Assembly (NCBI RefSeq): GCF_019649055.1
Contig: NW_026570259.1
Span: forward strand, 1,180,001-1,194,218
DNA: 14,218 nt
Direction: 5' to 3'
DNA from: Paramacrobiotus metropolitanus
Taxonomy: Eukaryota > Tardigrada > Eutardigrada > Parachela > Macrobiotidae
The position numbers and the translations under genes were made by a program. Below are positions 1-8,512 of the stretch, piece after piece. Positions within the stretch are counted from its first letter, which is position 1. Each line of letters begins with the position of its first letter. The notes beneath the pieces are model-generated. The model had not been told where the DNA came from and did no database searches. It worked only from the letters and a program-made list of their open reading frames with translations.

Positions 1-700
1 GAGTTCTTTAGCCATTTTTGTCTGCAGCGTTCTGTCGGAAGCCGTACAGAGTTTTTTAGTGTGATACAAGCGTTCGTACAGCGGTATATTGTCATCTGCG
101 AGGGCCTTAGCTATAACAAGCGCACGAGCCAAACAGAGGTTATCTGAATTACGAACAGGTATTACGCTCCTCATGGTCTCCAGCTTTTTGCGCAATAATA
201 AAGGAACATCGTATCGACAGGATCCAGCGGGAAGGTTGGAATGGTGGATTTCCAGCTCAAAAGAATCATCCAGTACAAATTCTTGATTGGAATTGAGTAC
301 GCGGAAACTTCTTTCATCAATCGCGCAACGGTTAGCTGATCACGACGAATGAAAGTGTGTGAATAGGGTACGAGAGGTGACGGCTATGCAACTTGATTCT
401 TACCCGCTCGTGATCTGGGATGTCAGTAAGGATTTCATTTAAAATTTCGTTCAAAATGGCTGTTATGACATCGGGAATCTCAGCAAAAGGAATATGACTG
501 AGGCGATGAACTTTGCACGCAAATCTTTTACACGTCATCTGATAACGGCGATTGTAAAAATCGTTTATCGGTTTCAACACAAAAAAGTTCTTTATATGAA
601 GTGGGTCTTCAGTAACATCGTCATCATCAACAGCATTAGTATCGTTATCATTATTATTAGAATCAACTGAATCAGCAGCGTCAGCAGCTATGCGAGACAT
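1..700 (-). CDS. Polinton-type DNA polymerase B, N-terminal part (partial, frame-broken)
   Basis: This is the upstream, non-catalytic portion of a Polinton/Maverick-type family B DNA polymerase; the catalytic domains would lie beyond the left edge. The likely start is the ATG at 698-700, because a longer reading begins with GTG. After an acidic Asp/Asn-rich N-terminus there is a segment resembling the conserved region found before the polymerase domain in these proteins (VRIKLHSRHLSYPI, about 400-360). Nearer the edge comes SVIPVRNSDNLCLARAL (about 163-113), which resembles the Cys-Ala-Arg-Ala signature typical of this region. The frame is open from 700 to about 345, changes about twice between 345 and 300, and is then open to position 1. 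It starts 17 nt after the stop of the spliced gene to its right. Family assignment rests on recall of the motif; polymerase motifs A-C are not in view. Confidence 0.66.
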
Positions 701-717
701 TTTTGCAAGCAGAAAGG

Positions 718-2188
718 TCACAGCAACTGGTTCTTAATGACAGAAAAGTGTTCCTGACACTGCTTCACAAATTCTAACTCATCTGACTTTATATCAACAC
801 AATTTTTTATGGTATCGCCAGATCTGATACGTACAGACATGGCTGAGTCATCAGAGGCAGTCGTAGTACGGTTTTCATGAACAAAAGCTGCTTGGGTATT
901 GGACGTGGTGTCGATAATGCACCAAGATAGGGTTTCCGGATGCGCATTGGCGGTGGAGGCGGAGACTGTTTTCTGGCGGTACTTTGCAAAAGCAGGCGTA
1001 TTGGTCCATTCTACAATCTTTCCAGAATATCCATTCCGACAACCAGTTCATTGCACCGCGTATTTTTATGGCGGGCAATAACGAACTGTACGTTGGATTT
1101 TATGCAACCGGTAAAAGCCATGAAAGGATTATTGATCCTTTTCTGACAAAGATGCTATACGCATCGCGGTACTGTGAATAACTTCGGAAGGTCCGGTCGT
1201 CCCGTTTATCAGTAAAGGTCTGGTAGAGCCAGTCCACGGATTCAGCGTTTGCTAATCTGATACGCTTGGCAGGTGGCACGAGATGCTGGTCCCCAGAATC
1301 CGCTGGCGCTGCAGTAACAGTATCTACAAAATAAATAATGTAAATAATCAAAAAAGAGTTAAGGATCAGGATAAGAAACTTACTTTTGACGATGATGGAA
1401 GTGCAGAGGTACTGGGTCCAGCAACTTCAGCAGTCGGAGATGTAGTGACAACAGAGAACGGAACGGAAAGCGGTGCTGTTGAAACCGACAGCGACTGATC
1501 TGTGATGGGTAATGGATCGGGAAGTTGTTGATCACCAGGTAGAGCTGTAGGTTGCTGCAGAGTGTTATGTGGCGACAGAATAATGTAGAGATGGCGCTGC
1601 TTGTAGTATTCGTAGCGGGCAATATATCCTTGCACTGGATCAATGCCTGCAATATATATATACCTTTGGAAAATAAGTTGCAATAACAAACAAAGCATAA
1701 GACTCGCTTTTTAAGTCTTCCAGGCGGCCATATAATGGTGTTAAACGGAATATCTGGTCACCCACTGCAACATGAAAATGAAACTTGAGGCGTATGTTGC
1801 TGGCACAGAAACAAAAATTGTGTAGATACCTTGGTGGCAGATTTCCGCACCAGTTGCTTCATCTATAAAATTAAAGAGTTTCTCAGCTATAAATTTAGTG
1901 AACGAGATGATAAAAACTTTTTAACCTTTAAAAATCGGCTGGATGGGTGGGGGAGACCACGGACTTGATTGAAGGTGTAGTTCTGGCTGTTGCTGTTGTT
2001 GTTGTTGTTGTTGCGTTACTACAATAAATTTACATTTCAACAACTGTACAAAAATTTTTGCGTTTAATTATACCCAAAGCACTTGTTGTCGGAGTCGCAA
2101 GAACGTTATAGTCCTGCAGCTGAATTTCCAGGTCACTTAAAACTTTATCCCAAAGAGCTTCGCCATCAAACGCATTAAGATCATCCAT
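718..2188 (-). CDS. Unrecognised multi-exon gene upstream of polymerase B (frame-broken)
   Basis: The start is the ATG at 2186-2188, 12 nt after the IAP reading ends. Four short introns restore one open frame: 2019-2073, 1863-1925, 1765-1829 and, further on, 1324-1383. All are GT-AG, AT-rich and 55-65 nt long. The product has a short acidic N-terminus, a polyglutamine run (about 2013-1987) followed by Ser/Pro-rich sequence, a folded-looking stretch (VGDQIFRLTPLYGRLEDL, about 1764-1710; GIDPVQGYIARYEYYK, about 1646-1600), a Ser/Thr/Pro-rich linker, then a basic patch PPAKRIRL that could be a nuclear signal. It ends at TGA 718-720 after a Ser/Thr-rich and charged tail. A one-base frame change falls in the (TA)n run near 1650-1663, and others near 1380-1320, 1135 and 1035. 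I do not recognise the family. The polyQ and linkers suggest a nuclear, possibly regulatory protein, which is only an inference. Confidence 0.5.
1324..1383 (-). other. Spliceosomal intron in the gene upstream of polymerase B
   Basis: On the minus strand it begins AAAA|GTAAGT, a near-consensus donor, and ends TTATTTTGTAG, a pyrimidine-rich acceptor. It is 60 nt long and AT-rich. The flanking sequences are both protein-like, but their frames do not join exactly, so there is an extra indel nearby. Confidence 0.6.
1765..2073 (-). other. Three short introns (2019-2073, 1863-1925, 1765-1829) and the small exons between them
   Basis: Minus-strand introns of 55, 63 and 65 nt. Each begins GT, ends in TTGTAG, TTATAG or TTGCAG, and each interrupts the frame in phase 1. 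Removing all three gives an uninterrupted reading from the ATG at 2188 into the exon beginning at 1764. The exons between them are 2018-1926 and 1862-1830. Consistent phase and uninterrupted reading make chance unlikely. Confidence 0.62.
1987..2013. repeat. (GTT)n / polyglutamine microsatellite
   Basis: A run of GTT triplets on the plus strand with one GCT interruption, read on the minus strand as CAA/CAG and encoding a glutamine tract in the second exon of the spliced gene. Confidence 0.85.
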
Positions 2189-2200
2189 TATCCATTACGT

Positions 2201-3690
2201 TTAAAGAATCAACAACGAATGAAAGCAAGTAGAGAAAAAAGGAAGCAGAATAAAACTATTACAGTTATATAGTATCAGCAGAATGCAACTGCTACATTTT
2301 GCAGTGCAACATTTTGTCACACACAATTTTCCAGAACAGCAAAATGTATCAAGTAAAATAAAGTGACGTGACGGCTTCCAACAGGCACGACGGCAGTACG
2401 GGCAGAGGCTTCTCGGTCTAGGGTCGCTTTGGCGCACTGTCCGCACATGACCAAATGCTTACACGGACTGATCAGCGTGTTGGCATACCGCGACAGACAG
2501 ATTTTACATTTCAACTGTTCAACGGTGCGGGCATCGTCTCCGACGGGTACTTCGGTGGCATAGTGCAAAAATGCTTTTGCTCCAAAAAATCGGCGTTGTG
2601 GAACTCCACCGCTTCTTCCAATTCCTCCCAAAAATAGAAACGGCCCTTCTTCTTGGCCTTAGCGGCATCAATTTGGTCTTGACTGAAGCCAACGAGCCGT
2701 GCTTTGTTTTCCAAAACTGTCATACCTACATATTATTATTATTATTAAAAAATAAAAGTAACAAACAGATGAAACCCACCTTGTATTCCAATGTCGGTAA
2801 CAGGGGACTTGCAAGCTCGTATAACATCGTTGATGAACCGTTTGCCTTTTACATTCATCAGATATGCACAGGCTGGTGATTGGCGGGCATGTTCAATCCA
2901 TGGTTCCAGATCCAGCGGCAATCCAGAAATGAAGACATAGCAGTAAAACAGCGTACAGCATCCGGGCATACCGAAACTCCCGGCACAGTAAGACCTGCGT
3001 AATAAAAAAACCCATTGTCCTGTAAACAACGGGCGACCGGAAGCGCGAAGCGCCTCGGTCGACGTTGTTTACCGCGTCGACACATTAGCCAAATGTGTCG
3101 GCAGCGAGCGGGGCCCCCCACCCCCCCTTCGCCTGGTTTAACTGTTCGACCAGCAATCGTGAGTTGTTTTTCTTGTCAACTTGATAGCCAAAGAATGTTT
3201 TGTTGTAAAGCTCACCGCAGTTGTAGAATCCAGCTTCGGCCAGCTTGTACCAAGTGTTTTTTTTCTTCGGGCCACGGTCTGTCGTCAAGGAAAACGCCCG
3301 CGCATACATGGTGTTATACTTTGCGCAGTCGGGATTGTTTGGTGGTGAATGGTTGTACTCAATGTTGTCCTGATCGTAATCCATCCGCACCCCGTTGCAT
3401 TCCACCCACATCTGTGGGAAGTTATCTTTAACCGCCTTGCCGAAGCATGGATTCTTGCACGGTGTGCGATAGATGCCCGTTAGACATGTTCCCTCAATCT
3501 CACAGCAGTAAACGCAACGGATCTGGTGCTGGATCCCCGTGCAATACCAGCCCAGTTCGGCGTACTCTTTCGCCACTTCGAGGGTAATTTTACCCCCACA
3601 ACCACGAAAAGTTTCAATGCGATTCTCAACACTTTCGGCTGGATAGCGCGGATCCCCACGAGGGCCAAAAGCACTTGCAAAACCGTCCAT
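2201..3690 (-). CDS. IAP-like protein: two BIR-like domains, UBA-like stretch and C-terminal RING (frame-broken, one intron)
   Basis: Inhibitor-of-apoptosis family. The start is the ATG at 3690, about 60 nt after a TATA box. The first BIR-like domain (residues about 20-125) has NRIETF, EYAELGWYCTG and a C59-x2-C62 pair followed by H114-x7-C122; the usual spacing of about 16 residues before the His is expanded to about 51 by a Cys-rich insert. The second BIR lies at about 3015-2840 (NGFFYYAG, then WIEHARQSPACAYL and VKGKRFI). After an intron comes a UBA-like helix-rich stretch (about 2725-2600), then a RING (CKICLSRYANTLISPCKHL, about 2515-2455) whose last Cys pair, CPYCR, lies in another frame near 2425-2405. 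Frames also change in the G/C run near 3110-3125, near 2960 and near 2600. RINGs of this type are usually ubiquitin ligases. IAPs are widespread in large invertebrate DNA viruses, so a role in blocking host cell death is likely. Confidence 0.82.
2726..2779 (-). other. Spliceosomal intron in the IAP-like gene
   Basis: The 54-nt minus-strand intron has donor AAG|GTGGGT and acceptor ATATGTAG, and contains a TTA/AAT triplet repeat (about 2731-2750). Its removal joins the end of the second BIR exon to the UBA-like exon in frame (phase 1). Reading through it introduces a stop soon after. Confidence 0.75.
3022..3072. repeat. 51-bp imperfect palindrome inside the IAP-like gene
   Basis: The left arm begins GTAAACAACG (3022-3031) and the right arm ends CGTTGTTTAC (3063-3072), perfect over 10 bp. 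An inner block CGACCG pairs with CGGTCG, and the centre is GCGC-GAA-GCGC (3043-3053). It falls between the two BIR-like domains and is GC-rich in an AT-rich window. On the minus strand it begins GTAAAC and is followed by AG, so it coincides with a possible 53-nt GT-AG intron (3020-3072). It could also be read through as an Arg-rich linker. Confidence 0.85.
3078..3100. repeat. Second hairpin next to the IAP palindrome
   Basis: CGACACATT (3078-3086) and AATGTGTCG (3092-3100) are perfect 9-bp inverted arms around a 5-nt loop. It lies 5 bp from the larger palindrome. A G/C homopolymer block follows at about 3110-3127. Confidence 0.8.
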
Positions 3691-3744
3691 TGTTCTGTTA
3701 GCGTGTAGGCGTGCGTGCGTGCGTGTGTGCTCTATGCTCTACGG

Positions 3745-3753
3745 TTTTATAAA
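3745..3753 (-). promoter_or_regulatory. TATA box of the IAP-like gene
   Basis: Minus-strand CTTTATAAAA, about 55 nt upstream of the IAP ATG at 3690. The expected 5' UTR contains a (GCGT)n-type microsatellite (about 3709-3730). Position and match fit an RNA polymerase II core promoter. Confidence 0.6.
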
Positions 3754-3834
3754 GCCCAGTGTGAACAGCAAAATGCTGAGCAACAAATTGCTGAACCGGA
3801 TTTTGTGGTCAGGGTGCTTAGTGTATTTGATTAT

Positions 3835-3842
3835 TATAAATA
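3835..3842 (+). promoter_or_regulatory. TATA box of the PC4-like gene
   Basis: Plus-strand TATAAATA, 77 nt upstream of the ATG at 3919, followed by a pyrimidine-rich stretch. It lies about 80 bp from the oppositely oriented TATA box of the IAP-like gene, so 3691-3918 is a bidirectional promoter region. A motif pair AGCAAAATG (3767-3775) and ACAAATTGCTG (3783-3793) between the boxes recurs in reverse near 12023-12045. Confidence 0.6.
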
Positions 3843-3918
3843 CAGGCTTCTAATTCCAACTCGTTTTCATTATTCTTCCTGACACTTTTAGTTAGTCTAC
3901 CTTTTCTTCTGATATACC

Positions 3919-4984
3919 ATGACTAGTCTGCCTCCTTCCAAACGCGGTTTCGTACCCGATAAAACTGATCTTGTCGGGGAAGCAAAGCGCAAGTTTGCGA
4001 GCGGAAAGATCGCTTTCCACTATGAAGGATTCCCTACCATGAAGTTCGGGTACGACAAGTTCATCTGCACCCGCATCAACAGTGACACCCAGGCCTTGGA
4101 GTTCATAATTGGCGACTTTACGACTGCCAGTCCTCCTGGACCAGATGCGAAATGGACGCTGGGAGAGAAACACATTTTTCTCACCAACGACCAGTTCATG
4201 CGCCTCGTTGGACTCATCTACAACAACATTACGACTTTAATCCGGGATCCACAGCTAACCAGCGGTAACCTGTCCACCCTGTTTCACCTCGGAAACGACG
4301 TATTTTGTGTGGTCAAGCTATGACAGTGTAGCGCTGGCCAATATCCGCCAGTTCTGCAAGAGAGGCAACGGCGACATGCAGGCCACCAAGAATGGTGTTT
4401 CTTTTGGGATAAAATCGTTTGAATCACTTCGTACCACCATCCAAGACCTGTCAATGTTCAAGGACATCAATGCTTTGTTGAAAGCACGTGGCTCGCTAGT
4501 GATTCACAACGAACCAACGGCAGCGGATTTTTCAAGCCTGTTGGCTGGCCTACCGTTCACCATGTATGGTATGTGGCTTGACCGTCTGCACGAGAACTGT
4601 GCACGTTGCGGGAAATGGTCACGTTTACACAACCAACTGTTCGTGAAGCCAGCCATGCCTGTGAATGGGGATTGGGTACACTGAATCTAACGGATGAAAT
4701 GATGAACGACATCATTACTGAGCTTGGAAATGGCAAACGTCTCATTGGCATGATGTTGTTACTGCGCCCTTAGGGCCAGCTTACCGGATTTGACGACATT
4801 TTGGGTTTTAACGCCAAACAGTTTTGGACCAGCATAAGGATACCCTGTGGAGTCTGTCAAGCGTATTGCCATGGAGAAGCTGAAGATTACGGAGATTGGA
4901 GACGGGAAGATGAAACTGCCTATCGAAATCAACAAGGCCCAGGAAGGAAACAGCGGCAACGGTGGTGAAGACGGTGGTGTCTAA
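3919..4984 (+). CDS. PC4/p15-like putative transcription coactivator or single-strand DNA-binding protein (frame-broken)
   Basis: The start ATG (3919-3921) is preceded by a TATA box. The first frame is open to 4323, the next from about 4310 to 4684, and the last reading ends at TAA 4982-4984 with a Gly/Asn/Asp-rich tail (GNGGEDGG). Frame changes fall near 4315, 4640, 4770 and 4840. The central part (about 4320-4450) resembles the PC4 C-terminal domain: VALANIRQFCKRG, then ATKNGVSFG and a following helix SFESLRTTI, in the same order as the family's DIRxxY, KKGISL and final helix. The N-terminal part (EFIIGDF, FLTNDQFMRLVGLIYNNI) and the C-terminal part (LTDEMMNDIITEL) have a similar strand-then-helix texture, so there may be diverged repeats. 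PC4 binds single-stranded DNA and helps activated transcription; here that role is inferred. It converges on the protease gene. Confidence 0.58.
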
Positions 4985-5038
4985 AGCGACGGAATCGTTT
5001 GCGTTTTGTGTTACGGTAAAGCATGTCTGTGTTACCAT

Positions 5039-5135
5039 AAAAATGTGAAATGTAAACGCTAAAAAAAGTGCTGATTGCTTCTACTTCTACCTCAGGGACA
5101 TAAAATGAAATGTAAAACCCAAAAAAAATTTGCTG
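5039..5135. repeat. Two imperfect direct copies between convergent gene ends
   Basis: About 35 bp at 5039-5073 is repeated at 5101-5135, sharing GAAATGTAAA, an A-run and a TGCTG end. It lies in the 160-bp space between the PC4-like gene and the protease gene, where the 3' ends of both transcripts are expected. Confidence 0.6.
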
Positions 5136-5144
5136 CTTTTTTAT

Positions 5145-5150
5145 TTTATT
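5145..5150 (-). terminator. Poly(A) signal overlapping the protease stop codon
   Basis: Minus-strand AATAAA includes the TAA stop of the protease reading at 5146-5148. It would end transcripts of the whole leftward cluster. Confidence 0.45.
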
Positions 5151-5628
5151 CAAGTTCTGCATACATTGCTGTGTTCATGTTAAAGTGATTGTTTACCCAT
5201 TGACAAACCATTGCATCATTGTTTGCGTAATTTTTTGTGAAATAATGAATAATGTCTCTATATGATTCTCTCCGCTTGCGCGCTATAAATAAAAAAAAAT
5301 GCAAAATTGACCGCAGACTGTCGAAAACGTTTGTTGTATACGTTCCATTTGATAAACAACATGTAAATCAGTTAACCATTCTCTAATCTCGTCAAAATAC
5401 TCCACAGATCGTCCGTATGAGTCGAAAAACTCGATGGATGACGGCTCGCTTTGATAGAATGCTAACCAGTGTTCACCAGAACCACTGGATTTGTCCGTGT
5501 TGACGATGTAGGTGGCAGGTAAAACATTGGAGCGTTCGGGAAGTGTAGTCCCGGGCATAAACTCCTCGAAATATCCTCTCCGTTTTTGGATTTTGGCAAA
5601 GTATCTTTGTCATTGTTCGATTATCCAT
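5146..5628 (-). CDS. Adenain-like cysteine protease (Polinton PRO; frame-broken)
   Basis: Ulp1/adenain-fold maturation protease, expected to cleave virion proteins. The start is the ATG at 5626-5628, only 5 nt after the capsid stop; the reading ends at TAA 5146-5148, about 160 residues, normal for the family. The catalytic pattern is visible in order: YIVNTD then GEHW (histidine), FFDSYG (acidic residue), and VCGQFC near 5305 (cysteine, with the oxyanion-hole Gln a few residues upstream). The frame changes near 5575 and again in the T-run at about 5289-5297, after which an open tail of about 47 codons follows. The triad residues themselves are intact. It is the last gene of the leftward structural cluster. 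Confidence 0.83.
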
Positions 5629-5633
5629 TTTAG

Positions 5634-6940
5634 TTAGTTGGTAAAGTCACAAATTAGCTGACGAAAATTGTTAATTTCTATTACCGCGTCAAACGTAAGA
5701 AATGTGACCATGATCGTGGGCTGCTTGAGCGGTTGGTTGAAGACTACTCGGATGCCTAAATTACCCTGACGAATTAAACTTAGAGGGCCGAGTCCGGTTC
5801 CCCCTGGCGTCAAATCAAAGCCGTAAATACAGAATCCGTTTGCATACTGTCGCGATTAAAAGGCAGTGCGCCAAAAGGACTGTTACGCCGTCCTAAAGTG
5901 TTCAGCAGACCATCGTAGCACTCCAAGTAATTACTGTTTGCATAATCCGGCTCGTACGGCCGATTAGAAAAGACTGTCCATCAACTTCGACGCTGATTTG
6001 AGACAAATTAAAGTGTTGAAAATTGAATGGATTTGTCTTTTTTGTGCCGTTAAAGCATCCGCTGCGACAAAAGCCACAAAAAAGCACCTTTGGGACTTGA
6101 CCAATGTGTATGTTATTAAAAACAGTGCTTTGTATGTTGGCAGGTAATCTGATCGGGCGCATCAGAACACGTTCTATAGGATATTTTGCTGTTGTGGTAA
6201 TAACCGCTTGCTTATAGCATTCATGTATTCTGGAACCCCTGTAATAGTAATGCATTAGATTTTTTTATGCAGATATTTTCAAATTTTTCCTGCTGCTAGA
6301 ATTCCGGTTTATGCAAAACAAAGCGTATTTGTAATGGAACTCCAGTTATCAAAGGCTTGTCTTGCATGAAAATATCCGAAAACAATTTCCCGCTTAAAGG
6401 GATGTATTCATGTTTTGCGAAAAGCCTGAGTCGTGATTGTTCTGAGTTGTTAACCGAATCTTCAAAGCTTCCGGCGACATCCAAGTAAAACCACAGGATG
6501 TTAGCTGTGTATTCATCGCCTCTTGTGTAATTTAGCAAGCACTCAAACATTGCTCTGTATGGATAATAGATTGCGCAGGCTTACCAATCGGTTAGCAACC
6601 GAAACTTGAACTGATTGAAACATTGAATGAATCAAATTATTTACAGGAGCACAGGTATCCCGCTTTGATTCGCTCCCAACTACCATCAGCATTCCTTTTC
6701 TTTAGTGCCACTTCTAATTCTATGCTTAAATCCGTAAAGAAACCATGGCGTTTGATGAAGGAGCTATAAAAAATTTATGTCACCACCGCCGGAATATTTT
6801 CGGAATGGCGGCTGTGGGGCCGATTCTTTCTTCTTCTGTCCGGAATCGGTCCGCAAACGAAGGCGGTATAAAATGTGCGATTCTGCAGCAATGGCAGGTT
6901 CTGACCCTTCGATTATGGAAATTCTAAATATAATCAGGAA
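5634..6940 (-). CDS. Major capsid protein, double-jelly-roll type (frame-broken; N-terminus unclear)
   Basis: Polinton/adintovirus hexon-like capsid protein. Recognisable pieces in order: a strand segment DLSIELEV (about 6735), PVNNLIHSMFQS (about 6645), then an open frame 6550-6296 with LFSDIFMQDKPLI and LQIRFVL, then 6255-5902 with TTTAKYPIERV, then NPFNFQHFNLSQISVEVDG, and near the end GFDLTPGG and RQGNLGI followed by a final strand ending at TAA 5634-5636. These match the order of conserved blocks I know from Polinton capsid proteins. The length, about 430 codons, is in the usual range. Frames change near 6570, 6275, 5970 and 5850 at least. The first about 60 codons (6940-6760) are not convincingly assigned and no good ATG is seen there. 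The next gene, the protease, starts 5 nt downstream. Confidence 0.8.
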
Positions 6941-6997
6941 GATCAAATGGTGGGACCCGACGAATTTTGGTAGTGCGTTTCCGCTTCGTTGGCTTCT

Positions 6998-7348
6998 TTA
7001 ATACCCCTTTTCTTCCTTTTTACCGCCGCTAGATGTTTGTTGAGTTGGTGCGAGAACTTGGGCGATTTTGTTGCCCACAGATTTTGCAGCTTCATGTACC
7101 GCTGTACTAGCTGCTTCTTTTAAATGAGGCGTAGCAGCTGCTAATGCGGCTTGTGCCTGCAGCGCTGCCGCCCTTACAACCGGTTGAACAAAACGAGCAA
7201 CCTTGGAAAAAACTGCACGCAGAAAAATACCAAAAACTCCAATGTTTCGGTAGCTTTCACGATATCGAACAAATCCACTCCCCAGCTGTGTATGACCCAG
7301 TAAATAATCAAATAATCCCCGATGGGGCGCAAAAGCTTTATATCCCAT
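6998..7348 (-). CDS. Small Ala-rich virion-type protein (pX/pVI-like position)
   Basis: An intact reading of 116 residues starting 2 nt after the stop of the upstream capsid-associated gene. The N-terminal half has GSGFVRYRES followed by an aromatic/Gly segment (GVFGIFLRAVF). The C-terminal half is a long Ala-rich amphipathic helix (residues about 55-95) and ends in a Gly/Lys-rich tail. Polintons and adintoviruses often carry a small protein of this texture (Gly/Tyr start, hydrophobic helix, basic tail) beside the capsid genes, compared by others to adenovirus core or membrane-active proteins. Assignment to a specific adenovirus homologue is not possible from here. It is one of the few unbroken genes in the cluster. 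Confidence 0.6.
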   Translation of the reverse strand: MGYKAFAPHRGLFDYLLGHTQLGSGFVRYRESYRNIGVFGIFLRAVFSKVARFVQPVVRAAALQAQAALAAATPHLKEAASTAVHEAAKSVGNKIAQVLAPTQQTSSGGKKEEKGY

Positions 7349-7350
7349 TT

Positions 7351-8509
7351 TCAGTATCTTGCCGGTCGGAAATGGGTGACTACCATCGATTTTCCTGTTG
7401 CGAATTTAGCGTTGTCTCCGAGATCAGTGGCAATTGTTACTTCGATGTTGTCGAAAATGGGGCGTAAAAGTGGAACATAATGAGGCATTTCAAAACGTTC
7501 CGTGATAATTTTGAAAGCCTCAGTTGCCTTAATAGGCACTGCTCTTAAAACCTGCGCATACGTGTCACCAAGCAAAGTAAAATCCGCAACATCGCAATAA
7601 ATATATAAAGATTGATTCCCAATCATGGCGTTTATAGCTTCCTGGGCAGTAAACAAAAAGTTTTGGATAATTATCGGTGCCGGCTTTGACTTTTTTCGTT
7701 CCGGTTGTTGAACGCTTTCTAAACCAGACGTATTTTGTTTTGAACCGGTTCCTTCGGTATTTTTTGATGACGGTGATTCTGTTTTTTTCGCAGAAGCAGA
7801 AGTTGTTGCTGATAGCGCAGCTGGCTTTGGCGCTGGTGTCTGCGCAGGCGGCGGTGGTGGTTGGGGCGGTGAAACTGTATTTGTTTTCGCAACTGTTTGT
7901 TGTCGAGCTTTCTTTTCTTTGAAAAATTCCTCCAACTGATTTAAACCGTCAAAATTTTGCAAGGTCAACAATATTTGCAGGATCAGAATAGGCAAACAGT
8001 TGTCGATGCTGACACCTAATATGCGTTTCAGCAGTTCATTGTTAATAGCCAGAATAACGGTATTGGCATTAATTGCAATTTGCACTTTTGATTGTTAGCT
8101 AGTAATTCAATAGAAAATGCTCTCCTCTTTTTGGATTCTTGTCCTTTTGCCAAGAGGAGCTTCGGAATTTGCGAAGAGATTGTTGCAATGATTTGTTCGT
8201 TGGTATAATTGGCGTGTAAAGTAATGCGCTTTTTTCTCAAACAGAAACTTTTCCAACCCTGTTTTAGCATCCGAATTTGTTACAATATCGTAAACCTGCA
8301 AACAATCCATGGTCTGTTCTCTGTAGGAGATTGTACATGGAATTTGGGTAATAGAGTTCGACAATTGCAACTTCCCATTTTCCAGACAATGAAATCGTTT
8401 TGCATAATTTGGTTTTCCAACTGGATGCAGTGTTATTCGAGTAAATATCTGTGCAAGCATCACTCGGCAATGTGATGTAAAATGGCTGTTGATATTGCAA
8501 GCTATTCAT
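7351..8509 (-). CDS. Conserved Polinton capsid-associated protein (minor capsid candidate; frame-broken)
   Basis: The start ATG at 8509 is 3 nt after the integrase stop. The N-terminus has PFYITLPSD, then IYSNNTASSWKTKL and GKWEVAIVELYYPNS, a signature very common in uncharacterised proteins from Polinton-like elements of aquatic invertebrates. The C-terminal half (open 8085-7351) has a Pro/Ser/Lys-rich linker (about 7915-7690) and then the second signature: LYIYCDVADFTLLGDTYA, PHYVPLLRP and TGKSMVVTHF. Frame changes near 8330, 8230 and 8070 separate the parts, yet all conserved blocks are present in the right order. Its exact capsid role (penton-like or minor capsid) is inferred from family context and neighbours. 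Confidence 0.75.
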
Positions 8510-8512
8510 TTT

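Noticed and set aside
89-286. 65-residue plus-strand reading at the left edge
   Set aside because: The minus strand here carries the polymerase B signature, so this is an antisense shadow.
1647-1663. 17-nt GT-AG segment in the (TA)n run as a tiny intron
   Set aside because: Removing it does not lead into the best protein-like frame; a slippage indel in the TA run explains the shift better.
6745-7001. Plus-strand readings opposite the capsid N-terminal region
   Set aside because: They are short, lack family features and lie antisense to the capsid cluster; treated as shadows although the capsid N-terminus itself is uncertain.
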